Shown one piece after another: positions 1 through 10,827 of a stretch of 64,000 bases of DNA (position 1 is its first letter; every line of letters starts with the position of its first letter). The notes under the pieces were generated by a model. The model ran no database searches, was not told the DNA's origin, and worked only from the letters and a program-made list of their open reading frames with translations. The position numbers were made by a program, and so were the translations under genes. The stretch comes from Bryum argenteum (taxonomy: Eukaryota > Streptophyta > Bryopsida > Bryales > Bryaceae), in the NCBI GenBank assembly GCA_037043015.1, contig CM073326.1, forward strand, positions 6,483,845 through 6,547,844, written 5' to 3'.

Positions 1-102
1 AGGATAGAGTACTTGTAGCTGAGAGTCGGCACAATATTTGTCCCTTCATTCTTTCTCACTCCCTTGTCACCTGAAACTGAATTTCCTGATTTTATGTTGC
101 AG

Positions 103-2132
103 AGAATGCTATTGGGCCTAGATGCAGAGTTTGTGGCTCTTTCGCCTGCAGAGAAGGTATGGCTACCATGGTGGAAGAATCTCAATTCGTGCTTGAATCA
201 TATTGATGCTGAGTTCAACATTCGCGTGCTGCTTTGACAGGGAACCCGTGAAGATGGCGCAGAGTATATCATACGTCCAGCACGGCTTGGTCTTGCTCGT
301 GTCAGTGTGGTATGTGCTGCCATTATTTATTTCTTTCAATTTCATCAATCAGCCTTAAGAAAAGAAGTAGAAGATTGTATTTTGATTGAGAGAGGATTCT
401 TGCTTCATGCAGGTTCGTGGTGAGGGTTTACATGCTGGAGTTTGCTGTATTGACGACTATATTCGTGCGGTATATGAGCTACTCGATGCTGAATTTTCCT
501 GCATGTATATGAGATATTGGTGACCTATCTAAAGCTCTTCACATGTATATTATCGCTGGAAATCAGAGGTTACGAAAGGGGTAGAATGACATCTTATGCA
601 GGCCATGGCTGATTGAATGTCGATCTCCGTGCAGGTTGAGCCAGTATATGATTACTTGACACGCTACTCAGGAGTCTCGCCCGGTGATCTGGTAAGACAT
701 TTATAACACTGACGAGGCATTTTTGTGCGTTTGAGTAGCTGACAACTGGACAGGATCATTTAGTATATTAACTATTCATTTTGTGGACAGGATCCAGCGA
801 CATCTAAGCATCCTGTTACAACCCTGAAGAAGGCTTATCTCAAATTACGTTATCTGGTTGGTTACCTACACCACGACAATGATTTATGCCAAAGCATGAA
901 ATCTCGTTCACCTTGAGTAATGCAAGCGTTTGAGGAGTATGAGCGGCTGCTTACAATATGCGTTCCTTGACAGGTCGACAAGGGTTGCAGATTTGTGGGG
1001 CATGGTCTGAAGAAAGATTTCCGCATGATCAATATTGTTGTGCCACAGTCTCAGGTGATGTTTCTGTAATTCTGATCTTGAATGTGTAATGATATTCATG
1101 TTTCTTTTCTTCCCATCAAGATCTTGAGTTCTCGAAGGTGACATCCGTTATTCACTACGGCGGTATAATAGCTCTTTGATGTTCAGCGCTCACCTACATG
1201 CATACATGCTAGGGCGATCATTGAATTTCTGAGATTGTGTGCTTGATGAGAATTTTTCAGATTATCGATACAGTAGAGCTCTTCCACCTAAAACGGCAAC
1301 GTATGCTGTCGTTACGGTTCCTGGCTTCTTACCTGCTCAATGTAAGTGCTCTCGCTCATCCTCGTTCGGTTTGTAGTTACTTCCGACAGCAGTTTTGTAT
1401 TTAGATTATATGCCCCATAGTTTGCATTCAGGATTCTGCCGCTTAGGTACATGCTGCCTGTCCATGGTCATTGACACTTACTACTGATTTCGCAGACGAA
1501 TATACAAAATGAAACGCACGACAGCATTGAGGATGCCTGCACGGTCCGTTTCGCTCTTTCATTGACTACCTTTTGGAAGTTGTTCCCATGAATTTATGTT
1601 CAGTAGCTTATCTATACCATCCTCGACTGAGCAAGGATACCGCACAAACTCCGAATGGTCTTAAGTGCGTTCAATATCTATTGTTACAGATCCCGTGAGG
1701 ATCATTCCTTGCTGATTTGACTAGGTCTTAGCCTGTTGGAATTGCATGGATTGAATTGTGAAGAGAGAAGGGCTGATTATAGCTGATTTGCTGAAATGTC
1801 GCAGGCTCTAAGGTTGTACGAGAAGTACAAGCAACTGGTGGCTGCAGGTGAATTCCATGAGAAGGTATGTCCCTCCTGGTCACTTTTTCTTGTTGTAGAG
1901 AATCCATTTTGTTGTTTACATATCTGATAGTTAATTGGACGTTGCTTCTTACTGTATGCTGTTTTTTTTTTTTTTTTTTTTCTTCTTGTGACTGAGGGCA
2001 CTGAAATATGGTCATGAACAGCTGCTGGAGATTTATCGTTACGGGCGAAAGTACAACTGGGAAATAGTGAAAGATGTTAGTGAACTTGAATCTGGTCAAG
2101 TTGATTCTTCCCAGTCACAGTCGTCACAGTAA
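103..2132 (+). CDS. PAN2: PAN2 deadenylase, C-terminal exonuclease half (copy A, 5' end outside window)
   Basis: PAN2 is the catalytic subunit of the PAN2-PAN3 poly(A) nuclease, which starts mRNA poly(A) shortening in the cytoplasm. Ten exons can be read: 103-156, 241-309, 413-469, 634-691, 791-857, 974-1054, 1261-1341, 1496-1543, 1804-1864 and 2022-2132. They encode the DEDDh RNase fold: GLDAEFVAL (first Asp and Glu), [64 protein letters not shown] and ETHDSIEDA (catalytic His and Asp). The tail is Ser/Gln-rich and ends at TAA 2130-2132. All junctions are GT-AG and keep frame. The first visible exon follows an acceptor at 101-102, so the UCH-like and WD40 parts lie left of the window. Two further copies lie inverted at 32,035-35,745 and 37,497-38,919. 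Identification is firm; whether this copy has an intact N-terminal half cannot be seen. Confidence 0.88.
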
Positions 2133-3046
2133 ACGCTGGCGTGCCGCCCAGAGCATTGATTCGTCCACTTCTTGTGGAAGAAAGGATCGAAGATGCTGCA
2201 CGGATCAGTTGTATGTATGCAAATGGGAACTGGAGACGAGTAAGTTGTTGAATACGAGAACGAGAGGGTGTGCTTTGTGGGGTCAGTTCACAACTTAAGC
2301 GCATGAGATTGTATCGTTTTACTTGCAGAGTTGAAGATGAATTTGTACAAACTTTACTGAAATGGCACTGAGTTATTCAGATGGTCTTGTATCTCATGCA
2401 GTCTGATTTTGTGATGCGTCATTGCGCTCTTAAGAAGCATTTGCTGCCATTTGCTTCAGAGAATTTTGCATGTTGTTTGAATGGTAGGATCCTATGAAGT
2501 TGGAAACCTTGCACTCAATATAAAACTTCGAAATCTTTTCAACCAGCAACCCAGAATACCAGAATGGTGTTAAGAAAGAGAAAGTTAAACACCCTTACCG
2601 GTTTTATTTGTGGGTCTCGTCACAAGGTTGAAATGTTCAGAATTTTGTACGTCTACCGGTGAAAATGACCTCATCGAAGTGATCGTAACCTCCATTCCAG
2701 TTAACCCATTTGTTGGGTCGTAAGAGCAGAAGTGCCGACATAGGCACAGTATCTTCGAAGAGTCCAGAGAGTAACGCAATCGCGAAGATATCAGAAAAGT
2801 AATACGTAATAAGAATCGCAAAAAAGTCGAACAAAAGTAACTGGATTTCGTTAACTGAGCGTGAATTGAGCATTTATATTAATTATTGGAAAAGCGGGTG
2901 AGAGAAAGGATATAAGAAGCATTACACCCCATTTGGCCTTTGCTCATTCCATTCTCCATTTCTTCCTCTCTCACCGCCTCTTTCATTCCCTCCCCTCCCT
3001 TTGAACTACCGCCCTTTGCCTGCAGTGATATACCATCTACAGTATC
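2133..3046. other. PAN2 3' flank and 5' part of TND cassette A
   Basis: This gene-free interval holds the PAN2 3' flank, which is shared with the inverted copy near 31,570-32,030. A degenerate run at about 2,750-2,850 contains AAAAGTAAT/AAAAGTAAC units and GTTAACTGAGCG. The same motifs lie 5' of every other TND gene in the window. A TATA-like GGATATAAG sits at about 2,907, followed by a pyrimidine-rich leader before the ATG at 3,047. Confidence 0.6.
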
Positions 3047-3622
3047 ATGGCTACTATAAATCTTGAGGCCATATTGACCGGAAAAATGGGCTTGGATTCA
3101 GATCCAAGAACACCCAAAATATTTCTTGAGCTTTTTGCTACCGCTCTTAAGTCGAGCAACACTCGTGACCTCTCCATCCTCTTGCAAGCCATTCTTGACA
3201 CTAAAGAGAGGGGCATTCTCCATCAAGTTTTTCACGGCAAAAGGGGAAACAACTAATTTCCACATCCTCATCAACATGCTCCATGAGTTCCAAAATCATT
3301 ATCTCATGACTCCCATCTTGCAGAAAAGGTTTACGAGTACTACAACATCTCGGCAACCATGGGAGTTGCTGAAGGGAGGAACTTAGTTTTGTGTACCCAC
3401 GAGTTTTGTATGCGAGGAATCTCAAAGCTTCTTTACAAGCTCTCGAAACATGAAGATGAAATCGTCCGGGAGTTGGCACATTCCCTCCAAAGTTTACAGT
3501 TTGAAATGCCCCGAAAGTGGCACATTTCACATGTGAGGATTTGTGAGCAAGCCAAATTGAAGGCTACTCGAGAACAAGCCATGAGAGACGATCTGGAAGA
3601 AGGCGAAATCCTAGAATTCTAG
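3047..3622 (+). pseudogene. TND-cassette gene, copy A (frameshifted)
   Basis: This is a broken copy of the small gene that is intact at 14,139, 36,576 and 40,720. It starts MATINLEAILTG and reads in frame to about 3,228. There an extra T (GTTTTTCACGGC where intact copies have GTTTTCATGGC) shifts the frame. More single-base insertions follow near 3,325 and 3,359. The remainder is recognisable in other frames (FCMRGISKLLYKLSKHEDE, then EEGEILEF and TAG at 3,620). It lies about 0.9 kb downstream of PAN2 copy A in the same orientation, as in the inverted copy B. It is probably not expressed as a full protein. Confidence 0.8.
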
Positions 3623-4270
3623 GCTAGTAAGGCGGGGCTATAGAAATACTCATAGAATTGACCATAATGTACAGACAGACATTTGTAGAATCAGAACAGA
3701 ATTCTGAGATCCTACTGAATACGAATGTAAAATATTTATATCAGAGAGTTATTTCCACAAAACTTCCACCACTTATCTGTGAAATTTGTTTTTTATTTCT
3801 TTTATTTTGTGACGTGAATGAAAGTGAATTCTAGTGCACCGGTAACCCTCATTCGAAGGCACTTCCCTTTGAGAGTTTTCAAACCATTTGTAAGATGTTT
3901 TAACAGGATGTAACATGATTTATTTACTATCAGAATGGTTTCCAATCTGCCCATGAAAATCTACCTTGTTGTGTTTGTATTTGGGGGATTATAAGACAAT
4001 GTCATACAAATCCAAATGAATTTTTGGAAATTGCATATGAAACTTTACTACACTATATGAAACCTTTTTGATAAAGACATTCTTATTTTATGGGTGGCAA
4101 CCGTTTACATTCTACAAAAACCAGAAATGGTCGTTTTTTTTTCGGTTAAGGGTTAAAACTCAAGAGGGTAAGACATGCCTTTGGTACTTTTTTTTTGACA
4201 TGTAAGAATCCAAAATCTTTTCAATAAAAGAATCTCTATTTTTTGTGAAATTTACATAATTCTACGAGCT
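3623..4270 (+). repeat. Conserved 3' tail of TND cassette A
   Basis: This non-coding block follows the TND stop codon. The same block recurs after the SAUR gene (8,800-9,720), and in diverged or truncated form at 14,727-15,170, 30,130-30,519, 35,745-36,575 and 39,560-40,719. Markers are CAGAATTCTGAGATCCTACT, a CCACCACTTATCT segment, GTGAATGAAAGTGAATT, ATGGGTGGCAACC and AAGACATGCCTTTGGTA. It probably holds the 3' UTR plus some flank. Confidence 0.7.
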
Positions 4271-4329
4271 CATTGATTTTGGGCGGATTGATAATAGAGG
4301 TATCTCCTCATGCCCTTCGGTTCACTATT

Positions 4330-6370
4330 CTTGTAGTGACAATATTTTCAAAGAGCTAAAGGAAAGATTTACCCATGCACGAGAAAAGACTTGTGTGAGG
4401 ACTAACTTTTTTTTGTGATCAATCAAATTGAGAAGATGCAATTTTTATACAATTTGCAATACACTCAATAGGTAGATTAGTGTTAGATTTTTATAAGATT
4501 TGAAAATGCTATAAGTTTTTACTTCTGGTAAGAAAAAATTACCAAGATTATTGACTCCAATACTTCGGAAGGATCCACATCTTGATGGATGTAGAGGGTA
4601 AAATATTGACCAACAGTAAAAACATGTTTATATACGTTAGTGTATCTAACACTAATCTACCTATTTAGTGTAGTTACCTTGTAATTTGAAATGAATTAAA
4701 ATGTATCTGGTAGTTTTATTCCCCTCTTTACAATTATTCTCTTATTTGAAAATATTTTTCTGAGATGTTCTCCTGTATGAAAATTTCTCTTTTATTTATA
4801 AATGGTTGTTATGATTGTTAATTACTGGCTTAATTCAAAGAATTAGGTCATTTTTTAAAAAATCGGGTTACCGAATCATGAAGACTCAAATTTCCTGTCA
4901 GACTTATATTTTTGGTATCAAAAAATGATTTGCATAACCCTTTATCATCACATTGAACAACCTCGAATGGAAGGCATTTTCTCGTGTTGGACCCAAGTGT
5001 GAAGGTTACAAATAATCCCATTGATTGATTTTCATGGCTTTTACGTTTGGCAAAAATATTAAGGGGAATTTTCATATTGGGGTACACATTTGTAAAAAAT
5101 CTATACGAAAGAATACATACAAATTATTTGCATTAATAAAATTTCCCCAAAAAGTAAAACTCTTAGTACAAATATGCCATTATTAAAATTTAAAAAAAAA
5201 TCTGTCTTTGAAAACTAGCCAAATTTTAGAAGTTTTTATTCTCAAGGTGGTACAGTATCAGCTAAAATGGTAGCGAAGAGTCAAAGGGAGAGTCATGTTA
5301 TTGTGAGCCTCTAAATAAAGCATTTGTATCATTAGCTTGTTTTTCTGTCCCAGCTTGATTTTGGATTGGGATATTAACCTCCGAGATTGTTGAATATCTG
5401 AAGATTCTAGAATGAGTGCATGTTTGATGAAATCCCCCAAGTGAAAACTTGAATGTTCGCCTTCATCTCAAATATACTATTGTAGCAAAAGAGAAATCAT
5501 GAAAAGAAAAAGTTCTCAAATTAAAGTCTTATGATCGTGAACTTTGTGATGGTTCCCAAATTTACAACTTAGGAAGAATAGTTCTAAGAATCTTTGCACT
5601 AAAACGCACGGATGCCTTATCTTCATGACGTACTGGAGTGACCTGGAACATTAGCTAGATTCAAATTGGAATCTATATCTCTACAAATGAAGTTGAGATC
5701 CCAACGCTAGATGAAGACAATACAACTCTCCAAGACTGAGTCAGATTAGAGAAGAAACGAATAACGTGAGAGAATGACCCATGAACAACGTCCTGTAAGA
5801 TAGTTCAAACCCTTGTTTCTCAATTGACATCAAGTTGTGTGGATTGGTTGGCATTTGGCAAGATGTAGAGGCGGTGGCTAGCTCACATAGATTGTTGCGT
5901 TTAATGAACGCATCTTCATCCTTCTATTCCAACAACCAACAAGAACCTAACGTGGGTTGAAAGGAAACATTTATTAGAGGTTTTCAAGAATATGCTTTGT
6001 CGTGTAGCATGAGGAACCATCTTTTTTCTTCAAAGACTACGTCAAAAGGCTTCGTCCCTCTTACGGCTCCTCATTTCAGAATGGTGACTTGAGTGGAAAA
6101 GAGCCACACGTACAAAAAGGGACCGACAACAGCATTCACAACAAGTTTCTTGCCACTCTTCATGTGCACAAAAATTAGAAAACTAAAGAAAAACCTAATG
6201 GCTTTTTTATGGAAACCATGATTTGTAAACCAAAAAACCCAAGTCTTATTAGTATTAGATTACAAGGTTCAATTAGTAAGCTCTACGATAGAAACAAAGA
6301 TACATAAATAATCAATTCTCAATAACTTTATCATACAATACTCAAATAGAACAATCTTCCACTAGATTTC
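4330..6370. repeat. Arm of a large inverted repeat (partner 24,480-26,450)
   Basis: Long stretches are found reverse-complemented at 24,480-26,450. Examples are GAGCCTCTAAATAAAG (5,309), repeated inverted near 25,525, and GAGAATGACCCATGAACAAC (5,771), repeated inverted near 25,055. ORFs here are short and AT-rich and match no family I recognise. The arm holds the foldback MITE at 4,462-4,670, which the partner lacks. No gene is called in this stretch. Confidence 0.7.
4462..4670. repeat. Foldback MITE, CACT...AGTG termini, TA flanks (copy 1, diverged)
   Basis: The element is about 209 bp. Its two halves are near-inverted repeats: GATTAGTGTTAGAT and TAAGATTTGAAAATGCTATA on the left, and ATCTAACACTAATCTACC on the right. 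It is flanked by TA on both sides, and its core matches the copies at 7,872 and 40,271. The inverted partner segment near 26,340-26,400 lacks it, which gives an empty site. Confidence 0.7.
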
Positions 6371-6763
6371 GGCAAAACTTTATAAACATCCAACATTCAC
6401 CAAATTCTAAACATGAGTGAATATAATATGAATATTCATCCACGGTGATTTAAACCCGGAGCAAGCCAATCTACCTTCTGACACATTGTAAGATTCTACC
6501 AAACCCAAAAGTTTAATACATCGATATAAAGTGACAACTTAAGGTGTTCCTCCCGTAGCAACTCCCACCATTCAATAAAAACATCTCTAGAATGTAAAAT
6601 CAACCATATATATTCCTAAAAAATTCTCTCATGTAGTGCACTAAAACTAACACTATCAAACCCTAGTAGATACTCTTATCGATCATTTTTTATCGATGTA
6701 AAGTATTCTAATGGCGGATTCGATTTGGGTTTCAGAAGCTTTTGTAGCTACAATTGAGATTAC

Positions 6764-7701
6764 TTAACCCCTAAAAATCCAGGAAAACCGATTCGGTTTT
6801 CTGAGATTTCGGGCAACTCATTTTAAGCATTTAAATTAATATTTTTGCCTAAGATTTTTATTGGGTGCTCCCCACACAGTAATGTGTATGTGGTAAAATT
6901 TTCAAAGTCAAATTTTAATTTTATAACCTTCACCTAGAAATTTTAGGTTTCAAGTCCAAAACGGGCAGTTTAAAATAATTTTTTTTAATTTTTTTTAATT
7001 TTAGAAATATGTTCATTACCAAATTACTATTCAAATTCCAAAGTGTCCGAAGTCAAAAAGTTTACCAATTTTACAAGGGCAGCCTCCAAAACTTTCAAAA
7101 ACAATCTTCACAATTTCTAGTAATTTTACAATTTTTTCTTTCAAAAATTGCCAAAATTCGAGATTTTGGATTTTTTCCAAGATTTTTTTTTTTTCAAAAT
7201 TCACATTATCATAAATGCACCTTCTCACCGTCGAGATTTTTCTCAAACTAAATATATCATACGTGGTGCTTGTTTTACTATATGGTTGTTTTTAGACCTT
7301 CTTTCACAAAATATTTTACATTAAGGTCAAAAAGTGGAATTGGTCTCTAAAATTTTGCATGAGCATACCCAACTTGATTACCTACATGAAAAAAAATGAG
7401 GGAAAAATATTTGGAATAACAATCATCAAGTTGCCCTTGGCACCATTTAGACAATGCCTCTCACGCAGCGGCAAAAAAAAGTGTTGGTCAAACTTTGATT
7501 GTTATGATCTCACAAATGACAAACATCCAACGGTTGAAATTTTGACCAGTACTTTGTATACAAGTGAGGTACAAGATCTTACGGTTCAAAGTCTAAAACC
7601 AGAAAAAAAAGTTTCTCCATTTCCCCATTTCCCAACGAAGGTGAAAAATGGCAGTTTTTGGTTCTGGAGGTCGAGGAAACCCCTGGATTTTTAGGGGTTA
7701 A
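6764..7701. mobile_element. piggyBac-type non-autonomous element, 938 bp
   Basis: The element is bounded by TTAA on both sides. Its termini are inverted: TTAACCCCTAAAAATCCAGG on the left, and the complement of CCTGGATTTTTAGGGGTTAA on the right. A second copy at 44,524-45,454 is colinear and very similar. The outer parts also resemble both ends of the transposase-bearing element at 16,012-21,335, for example CATCCAACGGTTGAAA and TGTGGTAAAATTT. This fits an internal-deletion derivative mobilised in trans. ORFs at 7,009-7,251 and 7,359-7,694 are chance frames in AT-rich DNA. Confidence 0.82.
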
Positions 7702-7871
7702 TATTTTCTTTACTTATTCAACCAGTTAATGTATTTGATAATATAGTAACTTCATTGGTCATCCGCCATATCATCCAGTACCTTTGATGTAAGCGTTAGT
7801 AGTATACCATCCTAGTATCATCCAACGTAAAAGCTTAACGCCAGTTTAACGCGTTCCCCATTTCCCTACTT

Positions 7872-8087
7872 CACTAAATTTGATGATTAGTGTTAGATTA
7901 TTATAAGATTTGAAAATGCTATAAGTTTCTACTTTTGTTTAAAAAAATTTACCAAGAGCATTGATTATGATACTATATAAGGACCCCCATCTTGGCCAAT
8001 ATAGTGGGTAAAATTATTGAACAAAAGTAAAAACTTATAGCATTTTCAAATCTTATAATAATCTAACACTAATTATCAAATTTAGTG
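7872..8087. repeat. Foldback MITE, CACTAAATTT...AAATTTAGTG (copy 2)
   Basis: The element is 216 bp with inverted repeats of about 65 bp at each end. Left: CACTAAATTTG, ATTAGTGTTAGATTATTATA, AGATTTGAAAATGCTATAAG. Right: the reverse complement of these. The centre holds GGACCCCCATCTTGG. It is nearly identical to 40,271-40,487. The right end abuts the TATA box of the SAUR gene. Confidence 0.85.
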
Positions 8088-8095
8088 TGTACTGG

Positions 8096-8103
8096 TATAT
8101 AAA
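8096..8103 (+). promoter_or_regulatory. Putative TATA box of the SAUR gene
   Basis: TATATAAA lies about 150 bp upstream of the proposed SAUR start codon, followed by a CT-rich leader. It sits 8 bp past the right end of a foldback MITE. It is assigned by sequence and position only. Confidence 0.45.
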
Positions 8104-8254
8104 GAGTTATTAGACCATTTTGGCTTTCATTTTTAATTCTCCTGCTCTCAACCTTGCTCTCCCATTCCTCACTCCTCCAACTCCTCCCTCTTTCTTCACC
8201 TGCTTCACTTCCTTATTTACTACTTTCTCACTACGAAAGACCAAAAGTGCGAAC

Positions 8255-8789
8255 ATGGGTTCCAAAGTCCCGTCTGGCCTCGTCTCGCCCATACTCGCTG
8301 CCCGGAAAAAATTCGTATAAATCTGATTTTTGCATTTTTGGAGGCCCTATAATATTTTTTTCCAGATTTTGAGTTTAAAAATGGGATCTGCGACCCAAAT
8401 TTACCCGAAGATATGTCCCATGATGACATTGATGACATCAACAACAAAAATTTAGGGGGCAAATTTACTCCCAAATTATTTTATGCGGACAGGGTTTTGT
8501 GGGCGGGCAGGGAGGCGTAGGTCCTCCACTGTTCCGCCCTTAGTGTCGAGGCCCGCCTGGACATGTGGCCGTGTACGTCGGTGATGGTGATGAGAGGGCC
8601 CGCTTCGTGATCAACATCCAAACTCTCACCTCCACTGCCTTCCAAGCTCTCTTGGCTAAATCCGCTCAGGAGTATGGATTTAATTACACCGGGGGCTTGA
8701 TAATCCCATGTGGTGTGGCCACATTTGAGCACATCTTATATTTACTATCTCTCACGGGAGCAAACCCCAGCCCACACTATATTCAGTAA
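8255..8789 (+). CDS. SAUR-family auxin-responsive protein (one predicted intron)
   Basis: SAURs are small plant proteins linked to auxin-driven cell expansion; several are known to inhibit PP2C.D phosphatases at the plasma membrane. Exon 2 (8,544-8,789) carries the family core: PPGHVAVYVG, then RFVINIQ, AFQALLAKSAQEYGF and GGLIIPC. A TAG stop sits just before this frame, but it reads as a splice acceptor (CCCTTAG at 8,543). Proposed exon 1 is 8,255-8,314 (MGSKVPSGLVSPILAARKKF), with donor GTATAA at 8,315. The join is in phase and gives 101 residues, a normal SAUR length. Most SAURs lack introns, so this structure needs transcript support; otherwise the copy is a 5'-broken pseudogene. Twenty bases after the stop the sequence becomes the TND-cassette 3' tail. 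Confidence 0.72.
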
Positions 8790-8799
8790 AGTATAAGAA

Positions 8800-9720
8800 A
8801 TTCTAGAATTCTAGGCTTGTAAAGGGGTTAGACAAATAGCCATATTCGATTAACGTACAAACATTTCCAAAATCTAGACAGAATTCTGAGATCCTACTGA
8901 ATCAACTTGATTGATCTGGACAATACTAAGCTACTGTAATCATGCAACAATATTTACAATAGAAATTATTTAAAGTAAAGGTTATAACACCTGTAATGGA
9001 ATTGGGTGAAGTAGATAGATAGATAGAAACTCCGGTCTTTTCAAAGGGGCAGGCGTGAATAAAGTGTTCGTTCGTAATGCTAATATCCCGATGGCCACCG
9101 GACAAGGGGAAATTAGAACAATACAAGTTGGGTGAAGTACACTTGGTTTGGAATTTAAGTCACCAGTATTTTCTTAGACTGGAATCCAGCCTTGTAAACT
9201 AGAGGTTTTGACATCATTATGTATGTAAAATATTCATAACAAAGAGATTTTTCCACCAGAATTTCCACCACTTATCTCTGAAAATTTATTTTTGTCTATT
9301 TTATTTTGTGACATGAATGAAAGTGAATTTTTTTGCACCGGTAATTGTTGCAAACCCTCGTAAGAAGTCACTTTCCTCTCAAAATTTTCTAAGACGTTTC
9401 AACAAGATGTGAAAAGTTTTGATTACTATTAAAAAGGCCTTTGAGCTGTCCAAGAGAATACCTTGGTGTGTTTGTATTTAAAGACTTAGAAGAAAGTAAC
9501 ACCATTCAAACTCCAATGAATTTTTGGAAATTGCATATGAAACTTTACTCACCATTTCTACTCTAGATTAGAACCTTTTAGAAGGAACATTCTTATTTCA
9601 TGGGTGGCAACCCTTTGCATTCAACAATCCACCCAAATATGATCGTTTTGTTGGTCAAGGGGTAAAAGTTGAATGGATAAGACATGCCTTTGGTATTTCT
9701 TTGATATGTAAGAATTTATC
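8800..9720 (+). repeat. TND-cassette 3' tail attached to the SAUR gene
   Basis: AATTCTAGAATTCTAGGCT, which ends the TND coding sequence in other copies, begins about 20 bp after the SAUR stop. The diverged cassette tail then follows: AGAATTCTGAGATCCTACT, CCACCACTTATCTCTG, GTGAATGAAAGTGAATT, ATGGGTGGCAACCC and AAGACATGCCTTTGGTAT. The order is the same as after the TND genes. Confidence 0.75.
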
Positions 9721-10350
9721 ACTTCTTCACAATCATGGCCTAGCAATGCTAAAATTTGACCCAAAATTTACAAACGAAAATTGCCTAAAAATTTACAAAC
9801 GAAAATTGCCTAAAAATTTACACAAACTTTGCACATTCAAACTACTTCACATCAAGGATAGAATTGAGGTTTCTACAACAATAACTATATGTTAGTTGGA
9901 ATTTTGCCCCATAAACAAAATTGAGATCCTATAGTGGATGAAGGAGAAACAAATCTTCAACAAACTTGTTGAAATCCATCTTTGGAACATACTTATGCAA
10001 AAAGAAATCATGAAATACTAAATTGGTTTTAACATAATTGGCTTGCAATAGAAGAACAAGCCTCAAGCATGAGAATCCAAAAACGAGACTTACCTATATC
10101 AATATGAATGCTAAAACTTCAAACACTCTAACTATATGAACTAAACTTTATATGAAACCTAAGGCAAATCATTTCAGGTCAAAATAGATTTCGAATGAGA
10201 AAGTTAGGGCTTTTCATAGTTTGAGCTTGGCATCCAAAATGTAAGGTAAGAGTGCGTTACTGAAAAAGCACCATAGAAGTAGAAGCACATTATTGCAAAA
10301 TTAATAAAAGTAATAAGATACACTAAAAGCACCATAGAAGTAAAAGCGCG
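9721..10350. other. Gene-free AT-rich interval
   Basis: No coding signal is seen. There is a short direct duplication of AAATTTACAAACGAAAATTG at about 9,764-9,810. Two related copies of AGCACCATAGAAGTA lie at about 10,268 and 10,329, the second just left of the TTAA element at 10,351. Confidence 0.4.
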
Positions 10351-10618
10351 TTAACCCCTAAAGATCCAAGAAAGCCGAAATGGCTTTTTGGGGTTTCCGC
10401 AAGGAAAAAAGTCAGCCAACTTTGACCATTATAATCTCAAAATCGGAAAAAAATTAACAGTTCAAATTTGACATATGAGTATAGGGTCAAGTTCACTTCA
10501 AGATCCTATGGTTGGATCTTCTAATTAATGCTTAGATTGAGTTTTTTCAGGCCTGAAGTAGAAGAGTGTCCTTTGTGATAATTTAGACAATTTTGTATCA
10601 AGGATCTTTAGGGGTTAA
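10351..10618. mobile_element. Short TTAA-flanked piggyBac-type element (268 bp)
   Basis: Ends are TTAACCCCTAAAGATCC and GGATCTTTAGGGGTTAA, a perfect 17-bp inverted pair. The interior (TTTGACCATTATAATCTCA, ATCCTATGGTTGGATCTTC) is shared with the element at 13,261-13,508. It has no ORF of its own. Confidence 0.82.
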
Positions 10619-10705
10619 GGGTGATGAGGGTACAAGAGCAAGACACTCATTTGTGACTTTTATTCCAGCCGGTCTTCCAATACTCTCTATCACCTACCCT
10701 TGGCA

Positions 10706-10800
10706 ATTATTATTAATCATCAATAATTATCAATAATAAATATTTAATAATTATCAATAATTATCGACTATCAATTGTTATCAATTATCAATTATTTAGT
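10706..10800. repeat. AT-rich ATTATCAAT-type tandem tract
   Basis: Irregular repeats of AATTATCAATAATTATC and related units form a low-complexity tract between the TTAA element and a TND relic. The boundaries are approximate. Confidence 0.6.
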
Positions 10801-10827
10801 GAGACCCTCTGATTACTTCTTCATGGG

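Noticed and set aside
7872..8087. CACTA-superfamily transposon based on CACTA...TAGTG ends
   Set aside because: No consistent 3-bp duplication is seen; two of three copies have TA flanks, so a TA-target MITE is the better label.
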